Shown here one piece after another: positions 46,647 to 56,101 of a stretch of 60,373 nt of DNA (positions are counted from its first letter, which is position 1; every line of letters begins with the position of its first letter). The position numbers were made by a program, and so were the translations under genes. The stretch is from positions 1,840,052-1,900,424 of the forward strand of contig NZ_CH672376.1 in NCBI RefSeq assembly GCF_000153105.1. Reading direction: 5' to 3'. The notes under the pieces were generated by a model, which did not search any database, was not told the DNA's origin, and saw only the letters and a program-made list of their open reading frames with translations. The stretch comes from Blastopirellula marina DSM 3645. GTDB taxonomy: Bacteria > Planctomycetota > Planctomycetia > Pirellulales > Pirellulaceae.

Positions 46647-47736
46647 GGATATTGCCGATCAGATTTACAATCTTCAGATCAAAGCCTATCAGCTTCCGAT
46701 TGGCGAAACGCGTCTTCGCCTATATGAAGAAGCACTCCGAATTGCAGAGCAGAGCCGTGACTTGGACCTCATTTTTCCTGCACGGATTCACATGGCTTAC
46801 GCCGCAGGCGCCGCCGGTTACGAAGAGAAGACCATGGCTGCGTTAGCGTGGTGTCTGGCTACCTTCGAGGACAATGAAGAGCGGTTTTTGGAATATGAGA
46901 AAACCCTTTTGTTGCTCTTCCAGACTTTCTTGTCCAACATCAGTCAGTATCCGAACATTACACGCGATAAATTTGAGCAGCTCGCGGGACAGCTGGAATC
47001 TCTCATATGCCGTTTTGGCTATAGCCTGCGCTCGGTGTACTTGGTGCGACTCTGGTTCGCCATCACGATTGGTGATCGGCTGATGGCGATCGAGTCACAT
47101 GCCAAGTACGTCTCGTATCCACGTGACAACCTGGGCCGAAGTGTCGTATCAGAAGACGCATCCGAAGCCAACTTGGAGTTCTGGTACCTTTCCTTCCTGG
47201 GCGAAACAGAAAAGGCGATTGAATTGGCTTCCCGAATCATTGCCGAAAAGGTGTCATCCAATTGCGTGCCGCACGATACTTATAACTGCGTCTTGCGCCT
47301 CCTGGCCCTGCTGCAGCGCTACGAGGAAGCGGACGATTACCAGAAAAGAGGATATCGACTGATTCGCAACATTCGAGGGTTCCTGGAACTGATTGGTCAC
47401 CAGATCGCCTACCTGCTTCACCGAGGACGTACTGCGGCCGCCATCCGGATGTTCGAACGTCACTTGCTCTGGGGATTGGAAACGTTCGACTTGGCGGCGC
47501 GCTATCGTTTCTACACCGCAGCGAAGCATCTCTTCACCTCGCTTTCGCAGACAAAATCAACCTGTAAGCTCAGCCTCCCTTCCTCGTTTCCACTCTACAA
47601 AGAGTCAAGTGAATACAACATTTCGCAACTCATCGATTGGTTCGACAAAGAAACAAGCTCGCTTGCGACAGCGTTTGACCAACGCAACGGCAACGATTTT
47701 TTCAGCGTAGTAATACCCAAGCAGCTGAAATATTGA
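46639..47736 (+). CDS. Helical-repeat (TPR-like) partner of the HSP90 protein
   Basis: The 365-residue protein is almost entirely helical. It has successive helix pairs of TPR-like length, for example ETRLRLYEEALRIAEQSRDLDLIFPARIHMAYAAGAAG and NLEFWYLSFLGETEKAIELASRII, but few strict TPR consensus positions. Its ATG overlaps the HSP90 stop by 8 bp, with a GGGGGG stretch as ribosome-binding site, so the two are translationally coupled. In eukaryotes TPR cochaperones dock on HSP90; here a bacterial counterpart is inferred from gene order. The last about 60 residues are Ser-rich and not repeat-like. Confidence 0.78.
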   Translation: MTEDIADQIYNLQIKAYQLPIGETRLRLYEEALRIAEQSRDLDLIFPARIHMAYAAGAAGYEEKTMAALAWCLATFEDNEERFLEYEKTLLLLFQTFLSNISQYPNITRDKFEQLAGQLESLICRFGYSLRSVYLVRLWFAITIGDRLMAIESHAKYVSYPRDNLGRSVVSEDASEANLEFWYLSFLGETEKAIELASRIIAEKVSSNCVPHDTYNCVLRLLALLQRYEEADDYQKRGYRLIRNIRGFLELIGHQIAYLLHRGRTAAAIRMFERHLLWGLETFDLAARYRFYTAAKHLFTSLSQTKSTCKLSLPSSFPLYKESSEYNISQLIDWFDKETSSLATAFDQRNGNDFFSVVIPKQLKY

Positions 47737-47854
47737 GGGACAAGCACGGGCGCTGTTGGAGCGATCCATTGCGTTGCTACGCTGACAGAGTGAGCCGGTT
47801 CCTGGTGCGTCTTGACGCACCTTGCGCGGACTGAATCGTCCAGCGATGATTGAA

Positions 47855-48913
47855 TTAAGGGCGACCCGGCGCAGCGCTGGGAAATTCAAACTCAAATTGA
47901 TGGCCGGCGACGTCAGGGACGTGCTTGGTTCCCTCACACAGCACTTCGTTGGCGGGGTGAAAAGTCCACGCTTCGACTCGATTTTCGGTCGGGTGAAATC
48001 GGTACTGACGGAGCCAACCGGTGCTGTAATCGCAAAGCAGTTGATGAACCTGGTTGCCGTGATCACCTTGAGCGACTTCGTGCAACGAATGGCTGCGGCT
48101 TTGATCGCCGCAACAGACCATGAACAGGTTGGCATGCTTCCGAAAGCATTTGTTCCACATTTCTTCGGCGGTATTGCCCCGCTCCTCGTGGATCTTCGTC
48201 CATTGCATCCGTCCCTTTGGCGCGTCGGTGTAATCTCTGTTCGACATTGGATGGTGCAACGGGCCTAGGCACATGTGCGTCGTGATAATGGCGCAGCGGT
48301 CGGCGTGTACTTGCAGAACTTCATCCGCCCAAGCCAAGACGTCGTCCGGCGCGTTGCATTCCAAATGCAAAAAGAGAAAGTCGACGCCGCTGCTCGAAAA
48401 CAATTGAAAGCTGTTGGCGTTGTCGCCCGAAACGGCGCCGCTGTGCGTTTTAGGCGTATAGCATCCGCCGTACCAGTCGCACTCGGCGAATCGCTTGGCA
48501 GGAAAGTACTTCTGGAAGAGTGTTGAATCGCCCGACTTGGTCATGTCGTGATTGCCGACCGAGATGCCGTACGGCAGGACTCCGTGCAACTGGTCCATGC
48601 ACTGCTGGGCGACGGTCCACTGCGCGTCGATATTCTTATCCACAATATCGCCCACATGACTGGCGAAGACGATGTGCTGTTTTTCCCGGTTTTTCACAAT
48701 CCAACTGACGTGGTCAGAGAATATGGGGTTCGTCAGTTCACCGTCAACGGGATGATATGACTGCGTATCGGGAATAACCACGATCGAAAAAGAGTCTGCT
48801 GCGGGAGCGGGAAGCAGTCGATTTTGGGCCAGCGCCGACGGCGTCAGAATTCCTCCCTGACAGATCGAACTCAGGGCCAGCATTAAAAACAAAAACTCTC
48901 GTCGTGCGATCAT
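47855..48913 (-). CDS. Exported calcineurin-like metallophosphoesterase
   Basis: The 352-residue precursor has a Tat-like leader (ARREFLFLML... ending ALA|Q). The metallophosphoesterase motifs are in order: VIPDTQ, VGDIVDKN, GNHD, and ITTHMCLGPLHH. These bind the two metals of the family. A phosphodiesterase or phosphatase acting outside the cytoplasm is expected; the substrate is unknown. The last about 90 residues form a beta-rich segment. It is convergent with the HSP90 operon and separated from it by 118 bp. Confidence 0.88.
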   Translation of the reverse strand: MIARREFLFLMLALSSICQGGILTPSALAQNRLLPAPAADSFSIVVIPDTQSYHPVDGELTNPIFSDHVSWIVKNREKQHIVFASHVGDIVDKNIDAQWTVAQQCMDQLHGVLPYGISVGNHDMTKSGDSTLFQKYFPAKRFAECDWYGGCYTPKTHSGAVSGDNANSFQLFSSSGVDFLFLHLECNAPDDVLAWADEVLQVHADRCAIITTHMCLGPLHHPMSNRDYTDAPKGRMQWTKIHEERGNTAEEMWNKCFRKHANLFMVCCGDQSRSHSLHEVAQGDHGNQVHQLLCDYSTGWLRQYRFHPTENRVEAWTFHPANEVLCEGTKHVPDVAGHQFEFEFPSAAPGRP

Positions 48914-48953
48914 CGTCAACAGTTCGTTTCTCTTCAGAGTTATCAGGCGGAAA

Positions 48954-49000
48954 TAAAAAAACGGCGGACAGCCTGAGGCAATCTCAGACTACTCCGCCGT
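48954..49000 (-). terminator. Rho-independent terminator after the second lipoprotein gene
   Basis: ACGGCGGA at 48961-48968 and TCCGCCGT at 48993-49000 enclose an inner CTGAG/CTCAG hairpin. On the minus strand a run of seven T follows. Confidence 0.9.
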
Positions 49001-49017
49001 GAGAAATTAGCGATGAG

Positions 49018-49458
49018 TTATCTTCTTTTCTTTTTGGGGACTTCCACTTCTAAGTCATAGGTGGAATCCTCCTGCGGGAACTCATGCGTCGTAACGAACG
49101 TGCGAAACAGCGGCGCTACGATGGTTTCGCCGTCAACGTCGACTTCCGCTTTGGTTTCGAATCCCTCGACTTCGATCTTGTAGGCGCCGCCGACCAGGCC
49201 TTTGCCGTATTGGGTCGAGTACTTTCCATCTTTGACATAGGCGATGCACGCCGGGCCTTGATTGCCGGCGGAAGCGTCCGGAGCAAAGATGATCTCCCCT
49301 TCCGGCAACGGTTGCCCCTGGAAGGTGATGACGCCAGAGACTTGATATTTTCCTGGGCCGATGTCGCCGGCGCCGCATCCGCAGATGACGGTCAGCGAGG
49401 ACGCCAGCAACAGCAGCGCCGCCAAGGAGGCTGCTTTTCGATGGAGCAACTGAATCAC
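49018..49458 (-). CDS. Small lipoprotein, transthyretin-like, second copy of the pair
   Basis: The 146-residue precursor has a lipoprotein signal (SLTVICGCG) and a beta-sandwich resembling carboxypeptidase regulatory domains: YQVSGVITFQGQPLPEGEIIFAPD and GGAYKIEVEGFE. It ends in a basic KKKRR tail. Its GTG start shares one base with the DUF1559 stop (TAGTG), so translation is coupled. This is the same gene pair as at 41-42.5 kb but strongly diverged. Confidence 0.82.
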   Translation of the reverse strand: MIQLLHRKAASLAALLLLASSLTVICGCGAGDIGPGKYQVSGVITFQGQPLPEGEIIFAPDASAGNQGPACIAYVKDGKYSTQYGKGLVGGAYKIEVEGFETKAEVDVDGETIVAPLFRTFVTTHEFPQEDSTYDLEVEVPKKKRR

Positions 49459-50438
49459 TATTCGGTTCCTCCGATCGGCAGACCATCGTTGCGGATGCCC
49501 AACTGACGATAGATGTCGAGGTTGATCGTTTCGGCTGTGAAATCGACCGAAGCGTCGGCCAACAACATGTTACAGCCGCCGGGGTGGAAACTGCCGAACA
49601 AGCGAGAGTAGCCCGTTCGTGAATCGGCGCCGGACGCGGGGACTGTGCCACCGGTCGGAATGCGCGAATTGATCGGCTCGTAGGTGCCGGCCAGCGTCGC
49701 CGGATGCGGCATGGTCGAGCCTGTGCCGAGTCGAATCGACGAGGCCCAACTCAAGTAAAACGTGGAAGTCGTACCGGATTCGGTCAGATGGTACTTCGTT
49801 TCGCCGACCAGAAACGTCTTGGTCGTTCCGTCGGTGATGTCACGAAACTTGCTGTTCGAGTTGGCGAACATGATCCCGTTCACGAAGAAGACGTTCGAGT
49901 TGCCGCCGGAGCAGTTGACGTTGCTCGAGGAACCGCCCCCTTGGACGCCAAAATAGTTCAAGTTGTTGACGCCGTTTCCGGATGCGGGATCGGAAGGACA
50001 TTGGTACTTGTTGTTCTGTTCGTACCAAAGCGGATAGTTCTGAGACGAACTCGATACTTGGCTCGTGAACGAGGCCGACAACGGCAGCTTAAAGTCGTAT
50101 TGGTCGTGGCGCGACCCTTCTTCCATAAACGGCAGAATCAACACCGTCCAAGGCGCTCCCTGCGTCGCCGATCCGCTATTGCACCAGTTATCGCCCAAGC
50201 CTTTGGTGACTTTTTCGGCCACGATGCCGCCAGGCGGGAATCCCTTGTGCGTATCGTGATAGTTGTGCAGCGCCAGACCAATTTGTTTCATCTGGTTAAC
50301 GCACTGAATTCGCCGCGCCGCTTCGCGCGCTTGTTGAACCGCCGGCAGCAACAGTGCGATTAAGACGCCAATGATCGCGATCACCACTAACAATTCGACC
50401 AGGGTAAATCCCCGGTTACGCTTTACCATCAATTGCAT
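49458..50438 (-). CDS. DUF1559 prepilin-like protein, Hx9DA variant
   Basis: The 326-residue protein has a type IV pilin-type start ([21 protein letters not shown]), the [12 protein letters not shown] segment and the family C-terminus. The terminal motif is HPGGCNMLLADA, so the usual Gly after Asp is Ala. The middle is rich in Ser/Asn and Cys. ATG 50438 has AGAGGAAA 6 bases upstream. It is coupled to the following lipoprotein gene. Confidence 0.94.
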   Translation of the reverse strand: MQLMVKRNRGFTLVELLVVIAIIGVLIALLLPAVQQAREAARRIQCVNQMKQIGLALHNYHDTHKGFPPGGIVAEKVTKGLGDNWCNSGSATQGAPWTVLILPFMEEGSRHDQYDFKLPLSASFTSQVSSSSQNYPLWYEQNNKYQCPSDPASGNGVNNLNYFGVQGGGSSSNVNCSGGNSNVFFVNGIMFANSNSKFRDITDGTTKTFLVGETKYHLTESGTTSTFYLSWASSIRLGTGSTMPHPATLAGTYEPINSRIPTGGTVPASGADSRTGYSRLFGSFHPGGCNMLLADASVDFTAETINLDIYRQLGIRNDGLPIGGTE

Positions 50439-50773
50439 CGTTTTTCCTCTGTCCACTCAAGCCAAATTCCATCGCAATGCGTCTGTGATAATGCAGGTTG
50501 CATCAAATCGTCGCACGCACAATTCGCATAAGTGTAATGGCAAACGTGAAGGTTCCGTGAATGCGAAATGAGGATCGGAATTGCTTGAGAACTTCTAAGC
50601 AATAGAGCGAGAAATCGAAAGGAAAACATCGCGAAATGAATTTGAAATAGTTCGTGTCGCTAAATAACTTCCAGGGCTTTTGGGGTGGCCGTAGTGCAAG
50701 AAAGAGGGGGTTGTGATGTTGCGTCATATCTAACGTGATATCAGCCGAAATCAAACGGAATCTGATTTTGACG
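50439..50773. other. Spacer upstream of the second DUF1559 gene
   Basis: No protein gene is supported in these 335 bp. A promoter for the DUF1559/lipoprotein pair is expected, but I cannot point to clear -35 and -10 boxes. The region is AT-richer than the genes around it. Confidence 0.4.
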
Positions 50774-50805
50774 AAAAGAACGCCGCAGGGATTGCGGCGG
50801 CGTTC
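50774..50805 (-). terminator. Rho-independent terminator after the peroxidase gene
   Basis: On the minus strand GAACGCCGC and GCGGCGTTC (top strand 797-805 and 778-786 of 50.7-50.8 kb) pair around a 10-base loop and are followed by TTTT. Confidence 0.85.
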
Positions 50806-50828
50806 TGTTTCAAGGTAAAGAAATCGCA

Positions 50829-52925
50829 TTATCGAGATGGTGAACGACGTAGCGCATCGCGGCGATTGCGGTCTCTCCCGAGGTTGTCGATCAAGTCATC
50901 CAAGGGGTCCAATGAGTCGTCAGATGCGTACGCATCGTCATGTGGATGCGGATGGTGGCGGTCGTCGTGGTAACGCTGCTGGCGATCGTGGTTGGGGCGC
51001 GATTGCGCGTTTCTATCGAAGTCGACGTTGCGGACGACTTGGCCGCCGACCGAGATCAAAACGTCTTGCGTTTTGGCGATCGGACCTTGCGACGTTGGCA
51101 GCAGCGTCAGAATTTGATAGTCGCCGGTTTCCTGAAAATTGGTGAACTGATAAGCGCCCTGTGCGTTGGTGACGGTTTCGTCGATCACTTCTCCCTCATC
51201 GTTGAGTAACAGCACCGTGACGCCGGCTTGCCCTTGCGAATGATCGTGACGACCATTCGATCGGTCAGAGTCTGCGAAGACCGTGCCGGAGACCGACGCC
51301 GACATGAAGAAGACGTTGTCTTGCAGATTGGTGACGGTCGTGTTTCGCTGGATGATGTCCGACAGCGTCGTATTTTCAATCAGCTCAACATCTTGGGAGG
51401 AGAAAGTGTTTTCGTAGTAGAACCGATCGCCGTCGCGTAGACGCGTGAATTGATCGACGATGATCGCCTGATTTAATTCGCCCAGACTGCTTCCCTCGAC
51501 ATGATCTTCGGCCAGCGCACCGACCCACAGATCGATGTTGTCGACCGTCCCATATAGTTCTTGCAGCGTTTGCTGCAGTTCGATGTCCGAAGTGATCTCG
51601 GCGAAGCTGGTTACCCGCGGCAATCCATAGGCTTCTCGCACCGAGTTATAGTCGGCCAATCCATGATCGCGACCACGCTGAATGTTGAGTGTCGCCAGGT
51701 CCAATCCCCCTTCGCCGGGGTCGCCAAACAAAAAGTTACGCAGGCTGTCAACGATCTGAATATCCAATTCCTGCGACTGCGAGGACGCGGCGTATTTGAG
51801 CAGCGAATCGATCCCTTGCTCTTGCACAAGGCTGGGATTAAAAAAGGCTTGGGCCAGCGAAACTTCGTCGGCGACGGCGCGGCCATCGTTCCCGAAGAAT
51901 TCGATGTCATCGTTCAGCAGACTATGCCCTAATCGATAGGCGGCCGTCGCAAACTCATTGGCGATGTTCGGATTTATGGTCGAGTCGTAGCCGGTGTAGT
52001 CGGCAATGGCGCCTTCGCCCAGCAGCGCCGGCAAGAATTCGTTGTACGTGATCGACTGAATTTCGGCGATCACGATCGCCCGCGCTTGCTGGTAGATTTC
52101 TTCATCGCTGAGAACGGGATCTTGCGCGGCGATTTGCTCGGCCCATTGGTTATGCTCACGCACGAACAACGTTTGCAGCGAGGTAAGCTCGATGTTCTCG
52201 TTCGCGCGGATGTCGCCGGCGTAGAAGAAGCCTGACTCGTCGAGCGGCAAGAGGTCTCCTTCGCTAGTCTTCAGCATTCCTCCGGCAAACGTACGCAGGC
52301 TATCGGTGACTTCTTGGCTGGAACCATACACCTGGGAGCCGTCGACAAATGCGGTGATTGAGTTGAACTGCTCGCGCGGATTGTCGACGCTGTCGCCGGT
52401 CGTCGGATCAAACAGCGAGCGGAACAGCGAGATCACGTGATCGCCGTCGCCGTCGGGATCGAAGTAGGGATCGCCGTTCGGAACGATGACGTGCGCTGCT
52501 TCGGTATCGCCGGACTCGGTTAGATCGATATCATGATCCAGGAATTGTCCCCAGACGTAGACAAACGCCGAGAGTTCTCGCTCGTTGCCAGAAGTGTCCG
52601 GATTTTGAGCGACGATCGCGTTGCTGATTTCGCGAGCGCTAGGACGATCAGGCCCGGCGAGCTCCGAGATTCCATCGGCATAGTCGGCGTCCGCAGCGCG
52701 CAAGAATTGCTCATCGGTGCTGCCGAGATCAGGATTTTCCAGATTGTTCCCGCTCCCATCGATCGAACGGAACTCGTCAATCGTTGTCGTGGGAATTGCG
52801 GTTCCAGAATCCAGCAACGCATCGTCGATTGGGGCCATGGACAACGCATCGACAGCGAAAAGTTGGCGCAGTTCCAGGGTTTCCAGGTTCGCTCGGCGCG
52901 TACTGCGAGACAGTTTGCTTCTCAT
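50829..52925 (-). CDS. Animal-type haem peroxidase with SdrD/Cna-B-like domain
   Basis: The 698-residue protein starts with the planctomycete-type N-terminal motif LETLELRQLFAVDA at 14-27. A haem peroxidase of the animal (XPO/MPO) superfamily follows at about 50-535. The distal His is in WGQFLDHDIDLT, the proximal His in AYRLGHSLLND, and NIQRGRDHGLADYNSVR is also diagnostic. A C-terminal prealbumin-like repeat domain (VSGTVFADSDRSNGR, GAYQFTNFQETGDYQ) and a His/Asp/Arg-rich tail end it. Such secreted peroxidases form hypohalous acids or crosslinks. No signal-anchor or sorting partner is nearby. Confidence 0.92.
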   Translation of the reverse strand: MRSKLSRSTRRANLETLELRQLFAVDALSMAPIDDALLDSGTAIPTTTIDEFRSIDGSGNNLENPDLGSTDEQFLRAADADYADGISELAGPDRPSAREISNAIVAQNPDTSGNERELSAFVYVWGQFLDHDIDLTESGDTEAAHVIVPNGDPYFDPDGDGDHVISLFRSLFDPTTGDSVDNPREQFNSITAFVDGSQVYGSSQEVTDSLRTFAGGMLKTSEGDLLPLDESGFFYAGDIRANENIELTSLQTLFVREHNQWAEQIAAQDPVLSDEEIYQQARAIVIAEIQSITYNEFLPALLGEGAIADYTGYDSTINPNIANEFATAAYRLGHSLLNDDIEFFGNDGRAVADEVSLAQAFFNPSLVQEQGIDSLLKYAASSQSQELDIQIVDSLRNFLFGDPGEGGLDLATLNIQRGRDHGLADYNSVREAYGLPRVTSFAEITSDIELQQTLQELYGTVDNIDLWVGALAEDHVEGSSLGELNQAIIVDQFTRLRDGDRFYYENTFSSQDVELIENTTLSDIIQRNTTVTNLQDNVFFMSASVSGTVFADSDRSNGRHDHSQGQAGVTVLLLNDEGEVIDETVTNAQGAYQFTNFQETGDYQILTLLPTSQGPIAKTQDVLISVGGQVVRNVDFDRNAQSRPNHDRQQRYHDDRHHPHPHDDAYASDDSLDPLDDLIDNLGRDRNRRDALRRSPSR

Positions 52926-53113
52926 GGGGTTTTTCCTTCTCCATTCCGGAGTTCCGCCTTGCCCTACGGGTTAGATAGTAGAGGAAATCTTCGAATGAGT
53001 CTGCCGTTTTGCAGAGGAAAGTTAGAAATATTCTGGTGCGTAGATCGGATTCGAACACGCAGAATAGCACGCGACAACGCGGCGGCTGAAGCACCGCAAA
53101 TCCCGACAGAAAT

Positions 53114-53136
53114 AGCGCAGCCTCAAGGATTGCGCT
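53114..53136 (-). terminator. Possible terminator of the ferredoxin operon
   Basis: AGCGCA at 53114-53119 and TGCGCT at 53131-53136 form a short stem, followed on the minus strand by ATTTCT. It is weak but correctly placed, 44 bp past the ferredoxin stop. Confidence 0.35.
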
Positions 53137-53179
53137 GCGGAGTGCGAAGAAAAAACGTGGGATCCGAAGCCGTGTTTGA

Positions 53180-54286
<1,107 letters not shown>

Positions 54287-54290
54287 GGGG

Positions 54291-54749
54291 TTACTCGTTG
54301 AGTTGGCCTTTGATTGTGCGCTGGGTAATTTCCCACACCCCTGCGAGGTGCGTCAGATATTCTTCCGGCGACATTAACTGGTCGCCGGGGCCGTCGATTT
54401 CGTACAGCCACCCAGTTCCATACATGTCCAGGTTAATCTGCGACGGGTCGCTTAGCAGCGCCGGGTTCAACGTTGTCAGCTGACCGGCCAGCGGAGCGTA
54501 CAAATCGCTTTCGGCTTTGCTGCTCTCGATGAAGCCAATTTCCTGACCTTGCCGCAACGCGCTAGGCGCGTCGACGCTCCACTCTAAAAAGTAGACGTCT
54601 TGCAGCAACCGGACCGCGTAGGCGGTAAAGCCGAAGCGGTAACCTTGCTGGCCGCGAACGGCCCAAGTATGGTTTTTGGCGTATTGGCGATCAGTCGGAA
54701 ACTTGGTCTCGAACTTGCCCATCATGAAGACAAGAGAGTCGTCGCTCAT
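54291..54749 (-). CDS. GcvH-like lipoyl-domain protein
   Basis: The 152-residue protein resembles the glycine-cleavage H protein. The lipoylation motif is IESSKAESDLYAPLAGQL with the acceptor Lys near residue 79, and DMYGTGWLYEI near 108 corresponds to the family's C-terminal turn. It is not next to gcvT or gcvP but between a radical SAM gene (ATGA overlap) and a ferredoxin gene (4 bp gap). It therefore more likely serves as a substrate or carrier in a separate pathway than in glycine cleavage. Lipoate-carrier H-like proteins with other roles (for example LbpA in sulfur oxidation) set a precedent. Confidence 0.86.
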   Translation of the reverse strand: MSDDSLVFMMGKFETKFPTDRQYAKNHTWAVRGQQGYRFGFTAYAVRLLQDVYFLEWSVDAPSALRQGQEIGFIESSKAESDLYAPLAGQLTTLNPALLSDPSQINLDMYGTGWLYEIDGPGDQLMSPEEYLTHLAGVWEITQRTIKGQLNE

Positions 54750-56056
54750 GTATAGCGAACTCCCTGGTGTTGCTCTTCAAAGAACGGAGGCAACAGGCCG
54801 TCGGCCCGCAGCAGTCCGTCGCGCGTCAGTTCGATCCGATTGCCGTCGACGGTCGCCAGACCGGTTTCGACATATTCGTCCCAGATCGGCCGCCATTTCT
54901 CGACGATGTTGACGCCAAATTTGGTTTGGAAGTAATCGACGTCCAGGTAGCCGCGTTTCAACAGCAAGATCGTTTCGCGAATCAACATTTGCTCTGGCGT
55001 CGGTCGATAGGCGCGTTTGAGCGGCAGTTGTTTCTTCTCTAGCAGGTCGCCGGTGTAGTCGGCCCATTCGGTTTTGTTCTGGTAGTGAACGCCAGAGATG
55101 TGCCCAAAGCTGGCGACGCCCGTCGCTAACAGATCGGCGCCCCCAAACAAGTTGTCGCGATAGCTGAAGCTGATCTTGGTTGGGTCTTTGATCATGGTAT
55201 AGGCGCTGGACTGCGAGTAGCCGGCTTTGGCCAGTTCGTCAAACGCGTAGCTGACCCAAGCTCGCTTGGTCGGCCAATCAGCGACCGGCGTTTCGATCTT
55301 GTTCCCCAAGATGTCTTTGGAATAGACCGTGTTAAACGGCAACTCCATCTGATAGATGGTGACGCACTCGGGCGACAGTTCCAGCGTCTTGACCAGGTTT
55401 TCTCGCCAAGTGTCCCAGGTCTCGCCGACCATTCCGGCGATCAAATCGATGTTGACGTTGGGAAACTGCGCCTTCTCGATCCACTCCCACGCTTTGTAGA
55501 CTTCTTTGGAAAGATGCGCGCGACCGTTCTCTTCTAGAATCTTGTCGGAGAAGCTCTCGATTCCCAGGCTCAACCGAGTGACGCCCATGTCGCGGAGCGT
55601 CTTGACCTTGGTCTCGCTCAGCGTGCCGGGCTCGCACTCAAAGGTGACTTCCTCGGCCTGATCCCAACTGATGCTCTTGCGGAGGCGATCTTCGAGCCGT
55701 TGCAATTGCTTGGGGCTGAGGAACGAAGGAGTGCCGCCGCCGAAGTAGACGAAACGGAACGGTCGTCCCCCCATCGCCGCTTGTTTGCTGACCAGTTCGA
55801 TCTCATCGACTAAGGCCGAAACGTAAGTCTCGACTTCGGAGCCGTTTTTGTCGGTATAAACACGGAAGTAGCAGAACTTGCATCGCTTACGGCAGAATGG
55901 GACATGCAGGTACAGACCCAACGGCACGCCTGGTCGCGGCTCGCTGGCAAGCGCCTGTTGCAGATCGGGAATGTAGTCCTCGCTCCACTGCGAAAAGGGA
56001 GGATAGTTCGAGATGAAGTAGCTGCCGACCTCGGTCTTGACTGAATCGGTGGCCAT
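54746..56056 (-). CDS. HemN/HemW-like radical SAM protein
   Basis: The 436-residue protein carries the radical SAM cluster motif CRKRCKFC (Cx3Cx2C) near residue 54 in LHVPFCRKRCKFCYFRVYT, the glycine-rich GGGTPSFLS near 106 and a C-terminal HemN-like domain (GYLDVDYFQTKFG, ELTRDGLLRADGL). HemN itself oxidises coproporphyrinogen III, and HemW is a haem chaperone; this protein is of that family but cannot be assigned to either by eye. Its stop overlaps the GcvH-like start by ATGA, and the beta-propeller gene ends 45 bp upstream. Linkage to a lipoyl protein and a ferredoxin is unusual for haem synthesis and suggests another reaction. Confidence 0.88.
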   Translation of the reverse strand: MATDSVKTEVGSYFISNYPPFSQWSEDYIPDLQQALASEPRPGVPLGLYLHVPFCRKRCKFCYFRVYTDKNGSEVETYVSALVDEIELVSKQAAMGGRPFRFVYFGGGTPSFLSPKQLQRLEDRLRKSISWDQAEEVTFECEPGTLSETKVKTLRDMGVTRLSLGIESFSDKILEENGRAHLSKEVYKAWEWIEKAQFPNVNIDLIAGMVGETWDTWRENLVKTLELSPECVTIYQMELPFNTVYSKDILGNKIETPVADWPTKRAWVSYAFDELAKAGYSQSSAYTMIKDPTKISFSYRDNLFGGADLLATGVASFGHISGVHYQNKTEWADYTGDLLEKKQLPLKRAYRPTPEQMLIRETILLLKRGYLDVDYFQTKFGVNIVEKWRPIWDEYVETGLATVDGNRIELTRDGLLRADGLLPPFFEEQHQGVRYT

Positions 56057-56101
56057 GAAGCTCCTGCGGGTTAATCGTGCGAACTTGCCGCGCTGTTGCT
56101 G

